From positions 806,001 through 870,000 of the forward strand of contig NW_020167534.1 in NCBI RefSeq assembly GCF_001641265.1: a DNA stretch of 64,000 bases, read 5' to 3'. Within the stretch, counting starts at the first letter, position 1. Every line of letters starts with the position of its first letter. This document shows positions 1-11,600 of the stretch, piece after piece. The notes beneath the pieces were generated by a model. The model made no database searches. It saw only the letters and a list, made by a program, of their open reading frames with translations, and had not been told where the DNA came from. Both the position numbers and the translations under genes were made by a program. The stretch is from Pseudogymnoascus destructans (Eukaryota > Ascomycota > Leotiomycetes > Thelebolales > Thelebolaceae).

Positions 1-3000
1 TCCCGATCCCACATGCCTTGAACGACCATCTGAGACATCTCCATCGCATTCATAGCATTGATATGTCCATCAGAAGACAACACGTCAACAGTGGCACTCA
101 GTAGGCCAAGCACCTTCGTTAGTATTATCTCCTGATCCTTTGCAAGATCTATAGGGAGCTGCATCCGGGAGAAATGTGCTTGGAGAAGTACAAATGCCTT
201 GAAATGCGGCGAGTCATAGCTTGGTTCTGCCATCTTGACTGGAGCCCTATCGTAGATACGACGAAGTAAACTGTCTTCGTGGCGCCTTATCTGAATGGTC
301 TCAAACTCTGTGGCCGAGGTCACAATCTCTAGCACACCCTTGAGCTTTGTCCGCCCACTGAGTGATAGCAGGAAGGTTTGCATTGTGATGTAGGAGATAT
401 TGTAGTAAGCGGCGATCATGGCAGCATTGAGAGGCGTCACCGAATCATCCTCCTCATCCAGATCAATGATTTTGGAATCAGAGAGATCCTTTAGTGTTGT
501 CTCTACTAACTCAGAAAGATAAGCGCTTAGGCCTTCATGAGAGGTGTCTGTGAGACTGTAGTAGCTGGGATTCGCCAGTAGTCGACGGTAGAAATATGTG
601 AAAGTTGTCCAGTTAATCGCATCATCAGCAGACTCGATCATCTTCGTGCTAATCTCAGAGACGAATGCGTCGTGCAGGACAACCTGCAGATGACTCTCGA
701 TAGGAAGCGCTTCGGCCAAGAATTTCTTGTAATAGTCCCGCTTGACTGCAGGGACCATAAGCACGCCTCTGCTAATGGGGTCTTCAAGTGGCCGAGTTGC
801 TTTGCCAAACATCTGTAGCACTTCACTCAACGGGTAGTCCACATAACGATGCTCCCGTCCCTCGAAATATTGGGTCCCCATGACGATGACCAGGTGTGCG
901 GTGCAATCGAGCTCCCAGCATACATCTCTTGATGCGACTAGGACTTGGATAGCTCCGTTGTCGTAAAGATGCTTGACGATCCGTTTGTCGCTGGTGCTTA
1001 GTGCCTCATGGTAGTAGCCAATGCCGTGGGAAAGAGATTCCGCAAGTGCCTCTTCATGAATCCGTTCTAAGAGAGGTTTCAGTTGCTCGCTGTCTGCGTG
1101 CAAAAAGCGGTCCTCGTCGTCATTTGCAACACAAGCAGTCAGCAAGTCGCGAGTAGTATTGCGAGCTTGCTTCCTGTTCGGCACAAATACTATGGCAGGC
1201 TTATCTGGAGACATTTGTAATATGCTGAGATACGTAGGCTTTGCCATTGCGAGCATAAGCGATGGGAAATGCGGAATGGTGAAAGACTGAATGTGAAGCT
1301 GCAGAGGAACAGATCTGACGTGAGTACTGAAGTTGTAGATTGTATGTTTCTTTGCATCAATCCATTCGCCGATGTCGCGTGCATTTGCCAACGGGACACT
1401 AAGGCCAATGATGCGCATAGGTAGTTGTGTCTGGGAGCGAATGTAGTGCATACGAGAAACCACAATCTCATAAACATATCCGCTCTGGCCACCCAACATA
1501 TGAAGCTCATCTGCGATGAACAGTTGGATGTTTTGGATGTTCTTTCGGCGTTGCCATTGCCTGGAGAGCACATCCCACTGCGCCGGGGTAGCGAGAATAA
1601 GATCGCCCCTTTCTAGGAGTTTGAGGTCTGCCGTTGTCTCCCCAGTCAATTTGACAATTTCCTTCCCTCCACGGATATTAGACAAGCGTGCTTTCCAATC
1701 CTGGAGTCTCAAATCGACAAGCTCTTGGAACGGTGCAATGTAAACGGCGCGGCCTGCCTCCGGTTTCGACCAGTGGTGCAGGAGCGCAAACTCGGCACAG
1801 ACTGTTTTACCATTACCAGTTGAAGCTCCAACAAACACATTCTCATCTGTCGTGTATAGCGAGTTGAACGTTTGTGTCTGAACCTTATTGAACCATTCCC
1901 ATTTCGGATATAATGCAGCGTAGTCTTGGGCTTTGAGCGCGGACACCGGCAAAGGCTGCAGATCCAAAAGTGGTGTGTGAGGGGGGAACTTTTCTGGTAG
2001 GATCAGTTTCTGGAATGAGACGGCAAGCTTGGTCTCCGAATGCATCCAACGATCCGAAACTAATGTAATGAAATAGTTGGGTGGCATTGGCTCGGAAATG
2101 GGAACGGTAAATTCGACCAAGTGCTCATTCATTTCAGCCTGAGCATAATCCTTACGCAATATGAATTGGTCGTGGAAGAGAATCTCCTCCCCGTCACAGT
2201 CCTCGGCGATAATCCAGAAGCTCTCGGCTGTACCGTGCACTTCGTCATCCCATTCGAACTTGGGTGTGATTGATAACTCGATCCGCAGCATGGATCTAGT
2301 CATGGGCTGGACCTGGGCCTGAATCTCGAGTCTCGGGAACTTGGACATTAGAGCGCAGACAGTCTTGCCAGCTCTTGGCAGACCAAGAAGCTCTCCCATC
2401 CGCGGAGGATCCAAGTCGAAGTAGTTGTTCCAAGGAACGTCAATTCGCTCAGCCTTCTGGATAATATCGCGGGGACAGCTGGGGAATTGCCTCAATGGTG
2501 TCATTGTTGGCCACATTCTCTTTTCTGCCATCTTGCAAAGCTCAAGCGCTGTTTTGGCCACGGACGACCACCCTTTCTTCAGGGTAATCTCAAAGATGGC
2601 ACGGAGAATACGGCCAGCAGATTGAGTGACATACACCAAATCAGCCATCAAAGCCAAGCCTTCGAGCTTCAGGCGGGAAATATACGCCTGGAGAAGAACA
2701 TTGATCTTTGCATGCGGCTCTTCGATGCTTTCCTTGACGGGTATTGGTACTCTTCCCAAAAGCTTCGCAAGCTCCAACTTCTCGTCTTGCCTAACGGGGA
2801 TGAACTTGAACTCATCACTCAACGCAAAGACTCTGAAAAGTTCAATAGGGGTAATAGATGGTTGGATATGGTGGTTATAAGTGAGCATGGAGCTATGCGT
2901 GATGTAGTAATGCGATGCAATGCGGCCGAGCTCAGTTGCTTGGAACATACCCGTTTTCTTGTCGTATTTAACCAGATTCGATCTCTCGAGAACAACCGCA

Positions 3001-6000
3001 GCAGAATGGATCAAGTCCACACGCTTTTGTTCTAAGGCATTGTCTTCTTCGTAGTCGGCACCGACCTGATAAAGCCCAGGGGACCGCAGCATTCTAACGA
3101 AGAGATATGTGTAACCCAGCCACTCGACTCCCTCATCCCTCGTTCGGATGTTTCCAAGAACGATTTCAGCATTCAGATTATCAGCCAGTCGGGTAACAAA
3201 CTGGCTCTCAATGGGCAGCTGCTGGTTAAGCAGAGAAAGATAGTATTGCATCTCGGTCTGCGTAGTGATGATGATACCTTCTCCATATGTATCGTACTGT
3301 GGGCGACCAGCACGTCCCAACATTTGCAAGACGTCTTGAGGACTCAATTCGACCCAGCTGCCTTTCTCAGGGGAATAAATCTGCGTGCCTTTGATGATAA
3401 CAGTATGGGCCGGCAAGTTGACACCCCAAGCGAGGGTTGCCGTGCAGACCAAGACCTGAATAAGTCCGTCGTTAAAGAGATCTTCAACGGAAGTCCTATC
3501 AGGGCGGGTCATTCCAGCGTGATGGATGCCAAAGCCATATGGTAGTAAATCCTTAAGGTCGCGATCGTTCACGGACTCTGCCTCCGTAGTTAGGGCCTCA
3601 CGGCTACCGGCATCACTCCGAAGAATTTGGCTAATCGTCTCCTCTTCGAGAGCCTTGTCGCGGACATATCGCGCAGTTTTGGTAGTTTCCTTCCGGGAAT
3701 GAACGAATATAATCATCTGGTTACGGTTGGTGCCAACATGCTCGAGTACCTTCGTGTAGGTAATGTCGTTCATGGTCTTGAGCTGCTTGATCGCCTTCTT
3801 TTCGGTGATACCAATAAACTCTTGACGCAAAGGGCAAGGACGGAAAGATCCATCAAAGTGGAACATACCCTTTAATGGATCTACTCGTAAAAAGCTTGCA
3901 ACGTCCCTATAATTGGGCAATGTCGCGGAAAGACCAACCAAGCGTACAGGATCTCCTGTTTGTTCCATCTTTCTGATTGTTCGGCTGACGATGCTCTCCA
4001 GTACTGGCCCACGATCATCGTGCAACAAATGAATCTCGTCAATAATTATTAGCCGCACTAAGTTGGTGTAGCTCATATCAGTCGCCTTGCGGGTAATCAC
4101 ATCCCACTTCTCTGGCGTTGTGACTATGATCTGTGTATCCGCAATTTGTTGCTTTGTGAGCTGACGATCACCTGTAAGCTCCGAGACCTGGATTCCGTAA
4201 GGCTTTAACCTAGCTCCAAAGTTGCCAACTTGTTCCTGAACCAGAGCCTTCAATGGGGCGATATAAACAATCTTAAACCCGTCCAAATTGATCTCTCCGG
4301 TCTCAGGATTCCTGTTCTTCCCAATTTCTCTCAGAATGGTCAGCATACCGACGTTCGTCTTGCCACTTCCAGTAGGCGCACAGATGAGCATGTTTCCATC
4401 TTCACAGAATGCGGTTGGGAAGCACTTGGACTGAATCTTGTTGAGCTTTGGGGTTGTGCCGAATGGCACACGAGACCACTCAGGCATCTCGGAGACAGGG
4501 ACGTCTCTATCTGTTGGGTCGCTACGCTTCTTTGGTGCTGGTACGTGGATCTCCTCATACCCCTTGAAAGTCTTCTTCGTCGACCCTTCAGGGAGCTTTA
4601 CCTTGGGGTTGGTCATGAGATGGTTGCCTTGCTCGAATATGAGGTTCTCCAGGTTAATGAGCTTCCTTGGCTGCAGGCCACCAACTAGGCCACCATCCTT
4701 GGCCTGCTCTTCTTTTGGACCCTTAATGTAATCCTCTGGTACGTCGATATCCATCTTGATTTCGACCTTTTTGCCCTTTCCACCGTCAACGGAGACTTTG
4801 CGGCCCTTTAGCTCGTCAAGGATCCAACGAAGCCCTTCAGCGATAATTTCACGCTCAACGACTCCCCGGGCCTCATCATCATCCGCTTTGGCTAGACGAG
4901 TAAGCCATACGACCTTGTCTCGGTTCGAAATTAACTTCTGAACAAGTTCGTGGTGCTCGTAATCAAAAAGTTCCATTAGATCGTTCTCAATTTCGCGAAG
5001 AGTCCGTTCGTCTCCTTCTTCAGACAGGCCGGAAAGAATCTGTAGCGCTTGTTGTGTTTTGACTTGTTGCATGTGAGCATCTGCATAGTTTTGCCCAATT
5101 TGCCTCTGTAGCCAATATGCGTCGATTTCGCGAGCTGGGATTGATTTGTCTTTCGTAGATGGCTTTGCTACAGCGCGGTCGACACCAGAATCTAAGGTCA
5201 TGGCCTCATCTTCCCCAAACATGCCGCCCTCGTCTCGATCCATGCCCGCGCCTCCTGCACTCGCTATCTCATCGGCCTCGAGGTTGTCCTCCTGATCGCC
5301 CTCTTCGTCTTCCGAAGATTCGTCTCGGATTTCATTAAGCATTTTGCCTCCCTCATCCTCTGATTCCTCGTCATCAAACACGACGGCTACACCTTGCCGA
5401 TCGTCAATCTCGGCTCCATCTCTGTTGGCATCACCCTCCCCCATGGCTTCGTCTTCATCTTGGGCCTCATAATCGGTTATCTTTTTCCCAAGGTTGACAA
5501 GTTCATTGAATTGTTTCGGATTCATCGTTGTACCCAGCAAATCATCGACCTCCTTTTTCTTGTCGAAATCCTTCATATCATCATCCTTTAGGTATTCCAA
5601 GACAGCATCCGCAGCACTTCGTACAACCTCGTGAGGGACGTCACCCAGATTGCTCGCTACAGTCGTGATTATAAGATCGTATGTCGCCCTCGTCGCAGGT
5701 GTCCTCGGTCTGTATCGAATTCCCTCCACAAGTGCGTCCGCTGCCGAAAGAATACCAGTACCCCGAAGTTGTGCTGGCTCTCCTCGTTTGCGCTTCCGTT
5801 GCTCTCGCTCCAACACATCTTCGCCTTCCCGCAAGCTTCCGCGCTCAACATTAAGCATGCCCGTCGGTTTCTTCTGTTTCGGCGCGTCTTCGCGGGCATT
5901 GCGCGACCCCATATCTCTGATGCTGAGGCGCCCTGCAAGCGACTCGGGGTCCCCTGTAACTTCATCACCGCGGCGAGTCACAAATCGTCTATCGGCCTGC

Positions 6001-6062
6001 AAGACCAAATTGGACATCGCCGAATATTTGTATTGCGACACATCGCGCTGTTGGTCGGCCAT
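1..6062 (-). CDS. BRR2: Pre-mRNA splicing helicase BRR2 (U5 snRNP 200 kDa), partial at C-terminus
   Basis: Ski2-like RNA helicase of the U5 snRNP that unwinds U4/U6 during spliceosome activation, in the nucleus. The reading frame is open without introns from the ATG at 6062 to the left edge, about 2020 codons; fungal BRR2 is about 2200 residues, so the last 150-200 are missing. The N-terminus starts MADQQRDVSQYKYSAMSNLV and is followed by a long acidic stretch. Cassette 1 has the P-loop APTGSGKT near residue 562, DEIH near 675 and QMLGRAGRP. A Sec63-type region follows. Cassette 2 has GASTGNGKT near residue 1412, DELH near 1517 and QMFGKATRP in place of a normal motif VI, as expected for the non-catalytic second cassette. 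It is divergently arranged with the coiled-coil gene starting at 6415. Confidence 0.96.
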   Translation of the reverse strand, partial: MADQQRDVSQYKYSAMSNLVLQADRRFVTRRGDEVTGDPESLAGRLSIRDMGSRNAREDAPKQKKPTGMLNVERGSLREGEDVLEREQRKRKRGEPAQLRGTGILSAADALVEGIRYRPRTPATRATYDLIITTVASNLGDVPHEVVRSAADAVLEYLKDDDMKDFDKKKEVDDLLGTTMNPKQFNELVNLGKKITDYEAQDEDEAMGEGDANRDGAEIDDRQGVAVVFDDEESEDEGGKMLNEIRDESSEDEEGDQEDNLEADEIASAGGAGMDRDEGGMFGEDEAMTLDSGVDRAVAKPSTKDKSIPAREIDAYWLQRQIGQNYADAHMQQVKTQQALQILSGLSEEGDERTLREIENDLMELFDYEHHELVQKLISNRDKVVWLTRLAKADDDEARGVVEREIIAEGLRWILDELKGRKVSVDGGKGKKVEIKMDIDVPEDYIKGPKEEQAKDGGLVGGLQPRKLINLENLIFEQGNHLMTNPKVKLPEGSTKKTFKGYEEIHVPAPKKRSDPTDRDVPVSEMPEWSRVPFGTTPKLNKIQSKCFPTAFCEDGNMLICAPTGSGKTNVGMLTILREIGKNRNPETGEINLDGFKIVYIAPLKALVQEQVGNFGARLKPYGIQVSELTGDRQLTKQQIADTQIIVTTPEKWDVITRKATDMSYTNLVRLIIIDEIHLLHDDRGPVLESIVSRTIRKMEQTGDPVRLVGLSATLPNYRDVASFLRVDPLKGMFHFDGSFRPCPLRQEFIGITEKKAIKQLKTMNDITYTKVLEHVGTNRNQMIIFVHSRKETTKTARYVRDKALEEETISQILRSDAGSREALTTEAESVNDRDLKDLLPYGFGIHHAGMTRPDRTSVEDLFNDGLIQVLVCTATLAWGVNLPAHTVIIKGTQIYSPEKGSWVELSPQDVLQMLGRAGRPQYDTYGEGIIITTQTEMQYYLSLLNQQLPIESQFVTRLADNLNAEIVLGNIRTRDEGVEWLGYTYLFVRMLRSPGLYQVGADYEEDNALEQKRVDLIHSAAVVLERSNLVKYDKKTGMFQATELGRIASHYYITHSSMLTYNHHIQPSITPIELFRVFALSDEFKFIPVRQDEKLELAKLLGRVPIPVKESIEEPHAKINVLLQAYISRLKLEGLALMADLVYVTQSAGRILRAIFEITLKKGWSSVAKTALELCKMAEKRMWPTMTPLRQFPSCPRDIIQKAERIDVPWNNYFDLDPPRMGELLGLPRAGKTVCALMSKFPRLEIQAQVQPMTRSMLRIELSITPKFEWDDEVHGTAESFWIIAEDCDGEEILFHDQFILRKDYAQAEMNEHLVEFTVPISEPMPPNYFITLVSDRWMHSETKLAVSFQKLILPEKFPPHTPLLDLQPLPVSALKAQDYAALYPKWEWFNKVQTQTFNSLYTTDENVFVGASTGNGKTVCAEFALLHHWSKPEAGRAVYIAPFQELVDLRLQDWKARLSNIRGGKEIVKLTGETTADLKLLERGDLILATPAQWDVLSRQWQRRKNIQNIQLFIADELHMLGGQSGYVYEIVVSRMHYIRSQTQLPMRIIGLSVPLANARDIGEWIDAKKHTIYNFSTHVRSVPLQLHIQSFTIPHFPSLMLAMAKPTYLSILQMSPDKPAIVFVPNRKQARNTTRDLLTACVANDDEDRFLHADSEQLKPLLERIHEEALAESLSHGIGYYHEALSTSDKRIVKHLYDNGAIQVLVASRDVCWELDCTAHLVIVMGTQYFEGREHRYVDYPLSEVLQMFGKATRPLEDPISRGVLMVPAVKRDYYKKFLAEALPIESHLQVVLHDAFVSEISTKMIESADDAINWTTFTYFYRRLLANPSYYSLTDTSHEGLSAYLSELVETTLKDLSDSKIIDLDEEDDSVTPLNAAMIAAYYNISYITMQTFLLSLSGRTKLKGVLEIVTSATEFETIQIRRHEDSLLRRIYDRAPVKMAEPSYDSPHFKAFVLLQAHFSRMQLPIDLAKDQEIILTKVLGLLSATVDVLSSDGHINAMNAMEMSQMVVQGMWDR

Positions 6063-6414
6063 GGTGGCGGCCTAGGTAGAAACTTTGTTGTGTTGATTTA
6101 TGGCCCTTCCCTACGGGCTATCGAAAAGTTTTATATATCACTTTGACAGTCCATCGATAAAACGCCAAATGAACGTATTAATACGACGCTCCCTTCAACA
6201 TTGGCCGTTTGAGTTAATCTTGAGTTTATGACGGCGTCGAATGCTGCAAATAATTTAGCGGCGGTATTGATAGAGTACTCTGCCGCCTCGCCTAGACCCG
6301 TTAGGGTGGCGGCTGAGAGGCGGTTAGCGTCTATAGCGCGTATTCCCGTCCAGCTGCACGTGCTGTCAACAACAAACATCTCAATACCAAACTCTCATAA
6401 TATCGATTACGAGC
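6063..6414. promoter_or_regulatory. Divergent intergenic region, BRR2 / coiled-coil gene
   Basis: A 352-bp spacer between two divergent starts, so it must hold both promoters. I see no clear TATA box and no further gene. The ORFs crossing it are short and lack protein-like composition. Confidence 0.5.
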
Positions 6415-7932
6415 ATGGAACAACCTTCATCAACAAATCCTGCCTTTGAAGAGGCCAAAAAGGTCCTTGCTCCGTATATTAGAACTCGCCAGGAGGTAGC
6501 TCATATTAGGCGTGTACTGGCCCTCCATCTCAAGTCCCAAGTGGATGATAAAGGACATGGCAAGCTGCTTGCCCCTATTTCGCTGGCCTGCGAACCAGCA
6601 AACAAACTCCCAACTACGTCCGGCGCTCATGGGTTGCGGAAAGAATATTTGAGGGCACTAAAAGCAAACGTCAAAGCCCGCCAAGAATTCGCCAGACTAA
6701 CCACTGAATCACAAATCACCAAGAAGAAGGAAGTGGAAGAGATATCTCCTGGTCCCTATTTAGCCCTGGAAAAGCAAAAGCAAAATCTCGAGCGCTTGCA
6801 CATTCTTCAAAAATACGTTGATAGCTTAGCAATCAAAACCCCTGCTTTTGCATCGTTCCTCGAACAGCCTGCCGCTAGTATTGAAGCGCTTCCACAGCTT
6901 CCAGCAGAAGCTATCGAATCAGCAGCCCGCAGTGGCTCGGAATCTTCTTCAGTCAATCTAGATGACCTGATCCAAGACTTAGAGAGAGATGTCCTTCGCG
7001 CCAAATTGCTTCTCAAATCCGAGAAAGATCTGCTTGCAAATATCCAGGCCGAGCAACAGAAGCAGCTGCGGCGAAAAAGCTCATTAAAAGCTGTGGAGCC
7101 CGATCAGACTTTAAAGGCGTTGGAGAAGACTAGAAATGAGTTGATTAGTTGGGTGGAAGAAGAATTAGGCAAGGCTGGGGACTCAGACGCTCAGCCCGAG
7201 AACCCCTCCAAACCGCGCGATTCAGAAGTGCCTATCGAGCAAGCCGTCACTGAAGTCAGAGAAAAATATGAACGTTATCTTAGGGAAAGAAAGGCACTTC
7301 TAGAAGCCCTCGCAAGGCCAACTATCCCAGACATCGCGCCAAAAACGGAAGACAAGGACATTCCACAAGAGCCTCAGAACACCAGTGAAGTGGGTGAGAT
7401 GGCTGGATTCATCACCCCATATCTGTCCGAGCTACTCGCAATCTCTCGCGGACAGAAATCCCTCAGCCAGCAGCGCTCCCATCTTACTACCACCCTAGCC
7501 AAGCAAAACAAGGAGACGATCCAAGTCTTTGATCGCCTAGCGGAAGAGAGCCACCTCCTGCCTAAATACCAATTACCTCAGAAACGCAGTCGCAAAGGCA
7601 CCGGGACCTTTGCCGAGGAAGTTAACATGGCTGTTAAAGAGAGCCCTGACGTTAGCCATAGAGCTGAGGAATGGACATATGCCGCCCAGGCGTCGAGTAT
7701 AGATACAATGGAAGCTGTGTGCGTGAACGTTGATGAAGGGAAAACAGCTTTAGAGGAAGCGAAGAAAGCTCTGGATAGGTTGGACCAGATGCTGGGGTAT
7801 AGCGCCCGGAAGACTGGGAAGGGAGACAGCAGTGGTGGAGATATATGGCTGCAGGAGGCGGAAAGTAGAGGGGCTAAGGACGAGAATACGACTATATGGA
7901 GCATCCTGGATGGGCAACTTGGCGTCCTCTAA
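6415..7932 (+). CDS. Uncharacterised coiled-coil protein, 505 aa
   Basis: Single-exon ORF starting MEQPSSTNPAFEEAKKVL. I do not recognise the family. Long stretches are heptad-like and charged (roughly residues 75-145, 180-320 and 430-480), separated by Pro/Ser/Glu-rich linkers, so an elongated helical scaffold protein is likely. There is no signal peptide or membrane segment. The composition and order of the helical blocks recall subunits of microtubule or kinetochore complexes (augmin-like), but that is only an impression. It shares a 352-bp promoter region with BRR2 and is convergent with the carbamoyl-phosphate synthase gene. The start is the first ATG of the frame after the divergent spacer. 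Confidence 0.8.
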   Translation: MEQPSSTNPAFEEAKKVLAPYIRTRQEVAHIRRVLALHLKSQVDDKGHGKLLAPISLACEPANKLPTTSGAHGLRKEYLRALKANVKARQEFARLTTESQITKKKEVEEISPGPYLALEKQKQNLERLHILQKYVDSLAIKTPAFASFLEQPAASIEALPQLPAEAIESAARSGSESSSVNLDDLIQDLERDVLRAKLLLKSEKDLLANIQAEQQKQLRRKSSLKAVEPDQTLKALEKTRNELISWVEEELGKAGDSDAQPENPSKPRDSEVPIEQAVTEVREKYERYLRERKALLEALARPTIPDIAPKTEDKDIPQEPQNTSEVGEMAGFITPYLSELLAISRGQKSLSQQRSHLTTTLAKQNKETIQVFDRLAEESHLLPKYQLPQKRSRKGTGTFAEEVNMAVKESPDVSHRAEEWTYAAQASSIDTMEAVCVNVDEGKTALEEAKKALDRLDQMLGYSARKTGKGDSSGGDIWLQEAESRGAKDENTTIWSILDGQLGVL

Positions 7933-8672
7933 GCATGATTAGGAACGAAGTGTTCAAGTTCGACGTGGAAACTATCTTTGAGAGTGAGACAGAAGGGAAA
8001 TGCAAAAGGTATCATGAAGATACTGTACCTGCAATGCCAGAATGACCAGCTACACCAACTTCCGTGTCCCAAGCCAGAGAAATCTTTGGCAAGGAAGGGG
8101 TACCATCCATTGTGCCAAGTATTATTGGCTACATTCCAATGAAATAACAAAGTCCGATGGTCTGGCAAAATACTATACATAACTCCGTGTCCCTATGAGA
8201 TTGGCGTCGCGCTTTGCTCCATGGTGGACCAGAAGTTCTTTGTGGGAGGAGATAGTCAGTGTTATGCCAATACCGGGCTGCTGACGGCGAAGGATTGGAG
8301 CAGAGACGATACATAGTTTTGTCAACAAGAACAAGTTTTGAGTTAGAGGGCATCGAAGTAGATATAGCAATGAGTCGAGATGTTAAATGGCACAAGAAAT
8401 ATATCAAAAATCAAACTGTATGCATCAATTGCCTACTAAGCCTTCCAAACTCCCAACCCTATATCCTCCACCTCCGCCCCTCTCCCATCCCCATAGACTC
8501 CCCATCTTCATATATCGCCAACTTTTCAACCCAAATATCTGAGATACGTTGCTCTATCTCATAATACGAAAGGCTTGCGTGCTATCCTCGACTCTCTGGC
8601 TTAGTACTATACATTTTCGCCGTTGACTTTCAACCTTTTAACACTGCACTTTCTGACGTGGAAACGACTGAT
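7933..8672. other. Convergent 3' intergenic region
   Basis: 740 bp between the converging coiled-coil and carbamoyl-phosphate synthase genes. It is AT-rich with short ORFs on both strands that lack protein-like composition. It presumably holds both 3' UTRs and polyadenylation sites. I see no RNA gene or repeat here. Confidence 0.5.
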
Positions 8673-11600
8673 TTACAGAGGCTTGCCACCAATGAAATCA
8701 GACCATCTGCGCACCTCCCCTGGAATGCCCTCCTTGCGAGGAAGCTTCTCGCTCATGCAGCGGGCGAAGAGCTCAGCGGTCTATTAAAACGTTAGTTGTG
8801 AACCTTATATAATTAGGAATATAAGAAATTAACATACCTTTGGCTCCATGAACAACGGCACGCCGAAGTCGACGGCGTTCCTCCTCATGACGTAGTCCAC
8901 ATCCTGTGTCGTCTTGCCCCTGGCCAATGCGATGTTGAAAACACCTCGGATATCGTACTTCTCGAACACCTTGCGCAGCTCACGCTTGTCCTCAACGGGG
9001 AACTCAATGACCTCGACGGATACATCGTTCTTGGCGTTCTTCTCGATGAAGGACTTGACGTGATCTTCGGCGGCGAACAGCTTGTAGCCCAGAGGAGACA
9101 GGTAGTCGACGATAGTAACGAGAGCATTCTTGTCCTTGGTGATGTCACCACCAAAGAGGAGACCCTCTCCTGGCTCTGGCATGCGGAAGTTCATGGTGGA
9201 TTGCAGGGAAGCCCAGTAGGCCTCGACAAGGTCCTTACCGAAGCAGGCGATTTCACCGGTAGACGACATCTCGACGCCCAAGAAGGGGTCGGCGCCGGCA
9301 AGACGGGTCCAGGAGAATTGAGGAACCTTAGTGGCGAGATAGTCACGCTTGACAGCCATCAGATCTTGCGGCTCTGGGACATCACGGCCGACAAGAGCCT
9401 TGGTGGCGACATCGATGAAGTTAACACCGAGGACCTTAGAGACGAATGGGAACGAACGGGAAGCGCGGAGGTTGCACTCGATAACCTTAAGAGCTGGCTC
9501 ACCACCCTCTGGGTCTTGTGCCTTGATGATTTGCATATTGAAGGGACCAGTGATAGACCAGGCCTTGGCAACCTTGATGGCAATCTCCTTGACGCGGTCC
9601 ATGGTGGCTTGATCGATGTTTGCGGGGGGAAGGACAAGAGTGGCGTCACCAGAGTGGACACCAGCTTGCTCAACGTGCTCAGACACGGCGTGTATAATAA
9701 GCTTGCCATCGGATGCAACGGCGTCAACATCAATCTCCTCGGCACCCTCGATGAACTTGGTGATGACAACTGGGTGGTCAGGTGACACGTTGGAGGCGGC
9801 CTCAAGCTTGTCCTTCAGCTCATCCTTGCTGCGGATGACAGTCATGGCAGCACCGGACAGGACGTAACTAGGGCGGACAAGGACGGGGTATGAGACCTCA
9901 TCGGCGAAGGCCTCAGCATCGGCAACCGAGGTAAGTTCCTTCCACGCGGGCTGGTCGACACCAATGCTGTCAAGAATCTCAGAGAACTTTTGACGATCCT
10001 CAGCCTTGTCAATATCCTTGGGATCAGTTCCCAGAATGTTAGCTTTGCCAGACTCTTGCAGGCGGAGAGCGATGTTCTGGGGAAGCTGGCCGCCCACGGA
10101 CACGACGACGCCGGTAGCGCCCTCGAGCTCGTAAATGTCCATGACGCGCTCATAGCTCAATTCTTCGAAATAAAGCTTATCAGCTGTGTCGAAATCTGTG
10201 CTGTAAGTCTCTGGGTTATACTTTTTTGTTAAATTAGCAATGGTATAACAATATAGTGATGTTGGGGAGGGGGTGGGTTGAAAAATCGAGGCCAAAATCC
10301 AAAAATCCAAAGAATGGCGCTAAACGGCGCTAGTGCCACCCAGAAGTCCCAAGAGCGGCCTTGAATAGCTGAGACTTTCATCTAGCCATTCAATACAATG
10401 GAGCCTCTCTCTTTAGTTCTATTTCTGGGTAACTGTCTTGTTGAGGGTAACCCCTGAGTGACTGGTCGCTTTGGTCAAGTGCAGTCGCTGTGCATACCAC
10501 GCATAACGCACGGGCCCTCTCCAGACTTCTCGAAGGCACAGTGCTATCGTCTTCGGGTTCAAGATAGAGCACCCTATCAAGCTTACGGCCCGACAGAGAC
10601 TGTTCCATATGTCCAGACGCTGGGGGATTGACCTGGGGATAAAAGAAACCAAAAAAGTCTTTAACTTACGTTGATCATGACCGTCTTCTTGCCCATCTCC
10701 TTGAGTGCAAGTGTAGCGCTCACAGCGCACCAATCGAACTCGACGGAAGAACCAATTCTGTAGACTCCACTTCCAAGGATGAGAGTTCCGTAGTCATCGA
10801 AGGTGACATCGTGGGTAGTGGCGTTGTAGGTCGTGTACAGGTAGTTGGTATCGGCGGGGAACTCGGCAGCAAGGGTATCAATCTTCTTTACGAATGGCTT
10901 GATACCGAAGTTCTTGCGGCGAGCGCGAACCTCGTCCTCTGTGCTGCCAACGGCGTTGGCTATCTGCCTATCGGAGAAACCCATCTTCTTAGCCTTCATG
11001 AGGAGATCCTTCTTCAGGCCAAAGAGGCTCCCAATGTCCTCCATCTCGTGGGTGCAGTCGACAATGTTCTGGAGCTTGTACAAGAACCACTTGTCAATCT
11101 TGGTCAGTTCGTGGAGACGGTCAACAGTGTATCCCTCGTGGAGCATAGCCTGGCCGACGGCCAACCAACGGCGGTCAGTTGGGTTCTGGAGCTCGTAGTC
11201 AAGATCGTCAAACTTGTCACCCTGGAAACCGACGAAGCGGGGGTCAACCTGGCGAATGGCCTTCTGGATGGATTCCTCGAAGGTTCGGCCAATGGCCATG
11301 ACCTCACCGACGGACTTCATCGCAGAGCCGATATCGCGCTTCACGTGCTGGAACTTGGCCAGATCCCAACGGGGAATCTTGGTGACGACGTAATCCAAAG
11401 AAGGCTCGAAGTTGGCGCTGGTAGTCTTGGTGACTGCGTTGGGCAGCTCTGGGAGAGTGTGGCCGAGACCAATCTTGGCAGCAGTGTATGCGAGAGGGTA
11501 ACCGGTAGCCTTAGAAGCAAGGGCAGACGAACGAGAGAGACGGGCGTTGACCTCGATAACTCTGTAGTCGAGTCCGTCTGGCTGCAGAGCGTACTGGACG

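Noticed and set aside
8129..8564. Overlapping small ORFs on both strands downstream of CPA2
   Set aside because: No protein-like composition and in a convergent 3' region.
9060..9785. 241-codon plus-strand frame antisense to CPA2 exon 3
   Set aside because: Shadow of the conserved coding strand; no protein-like features.
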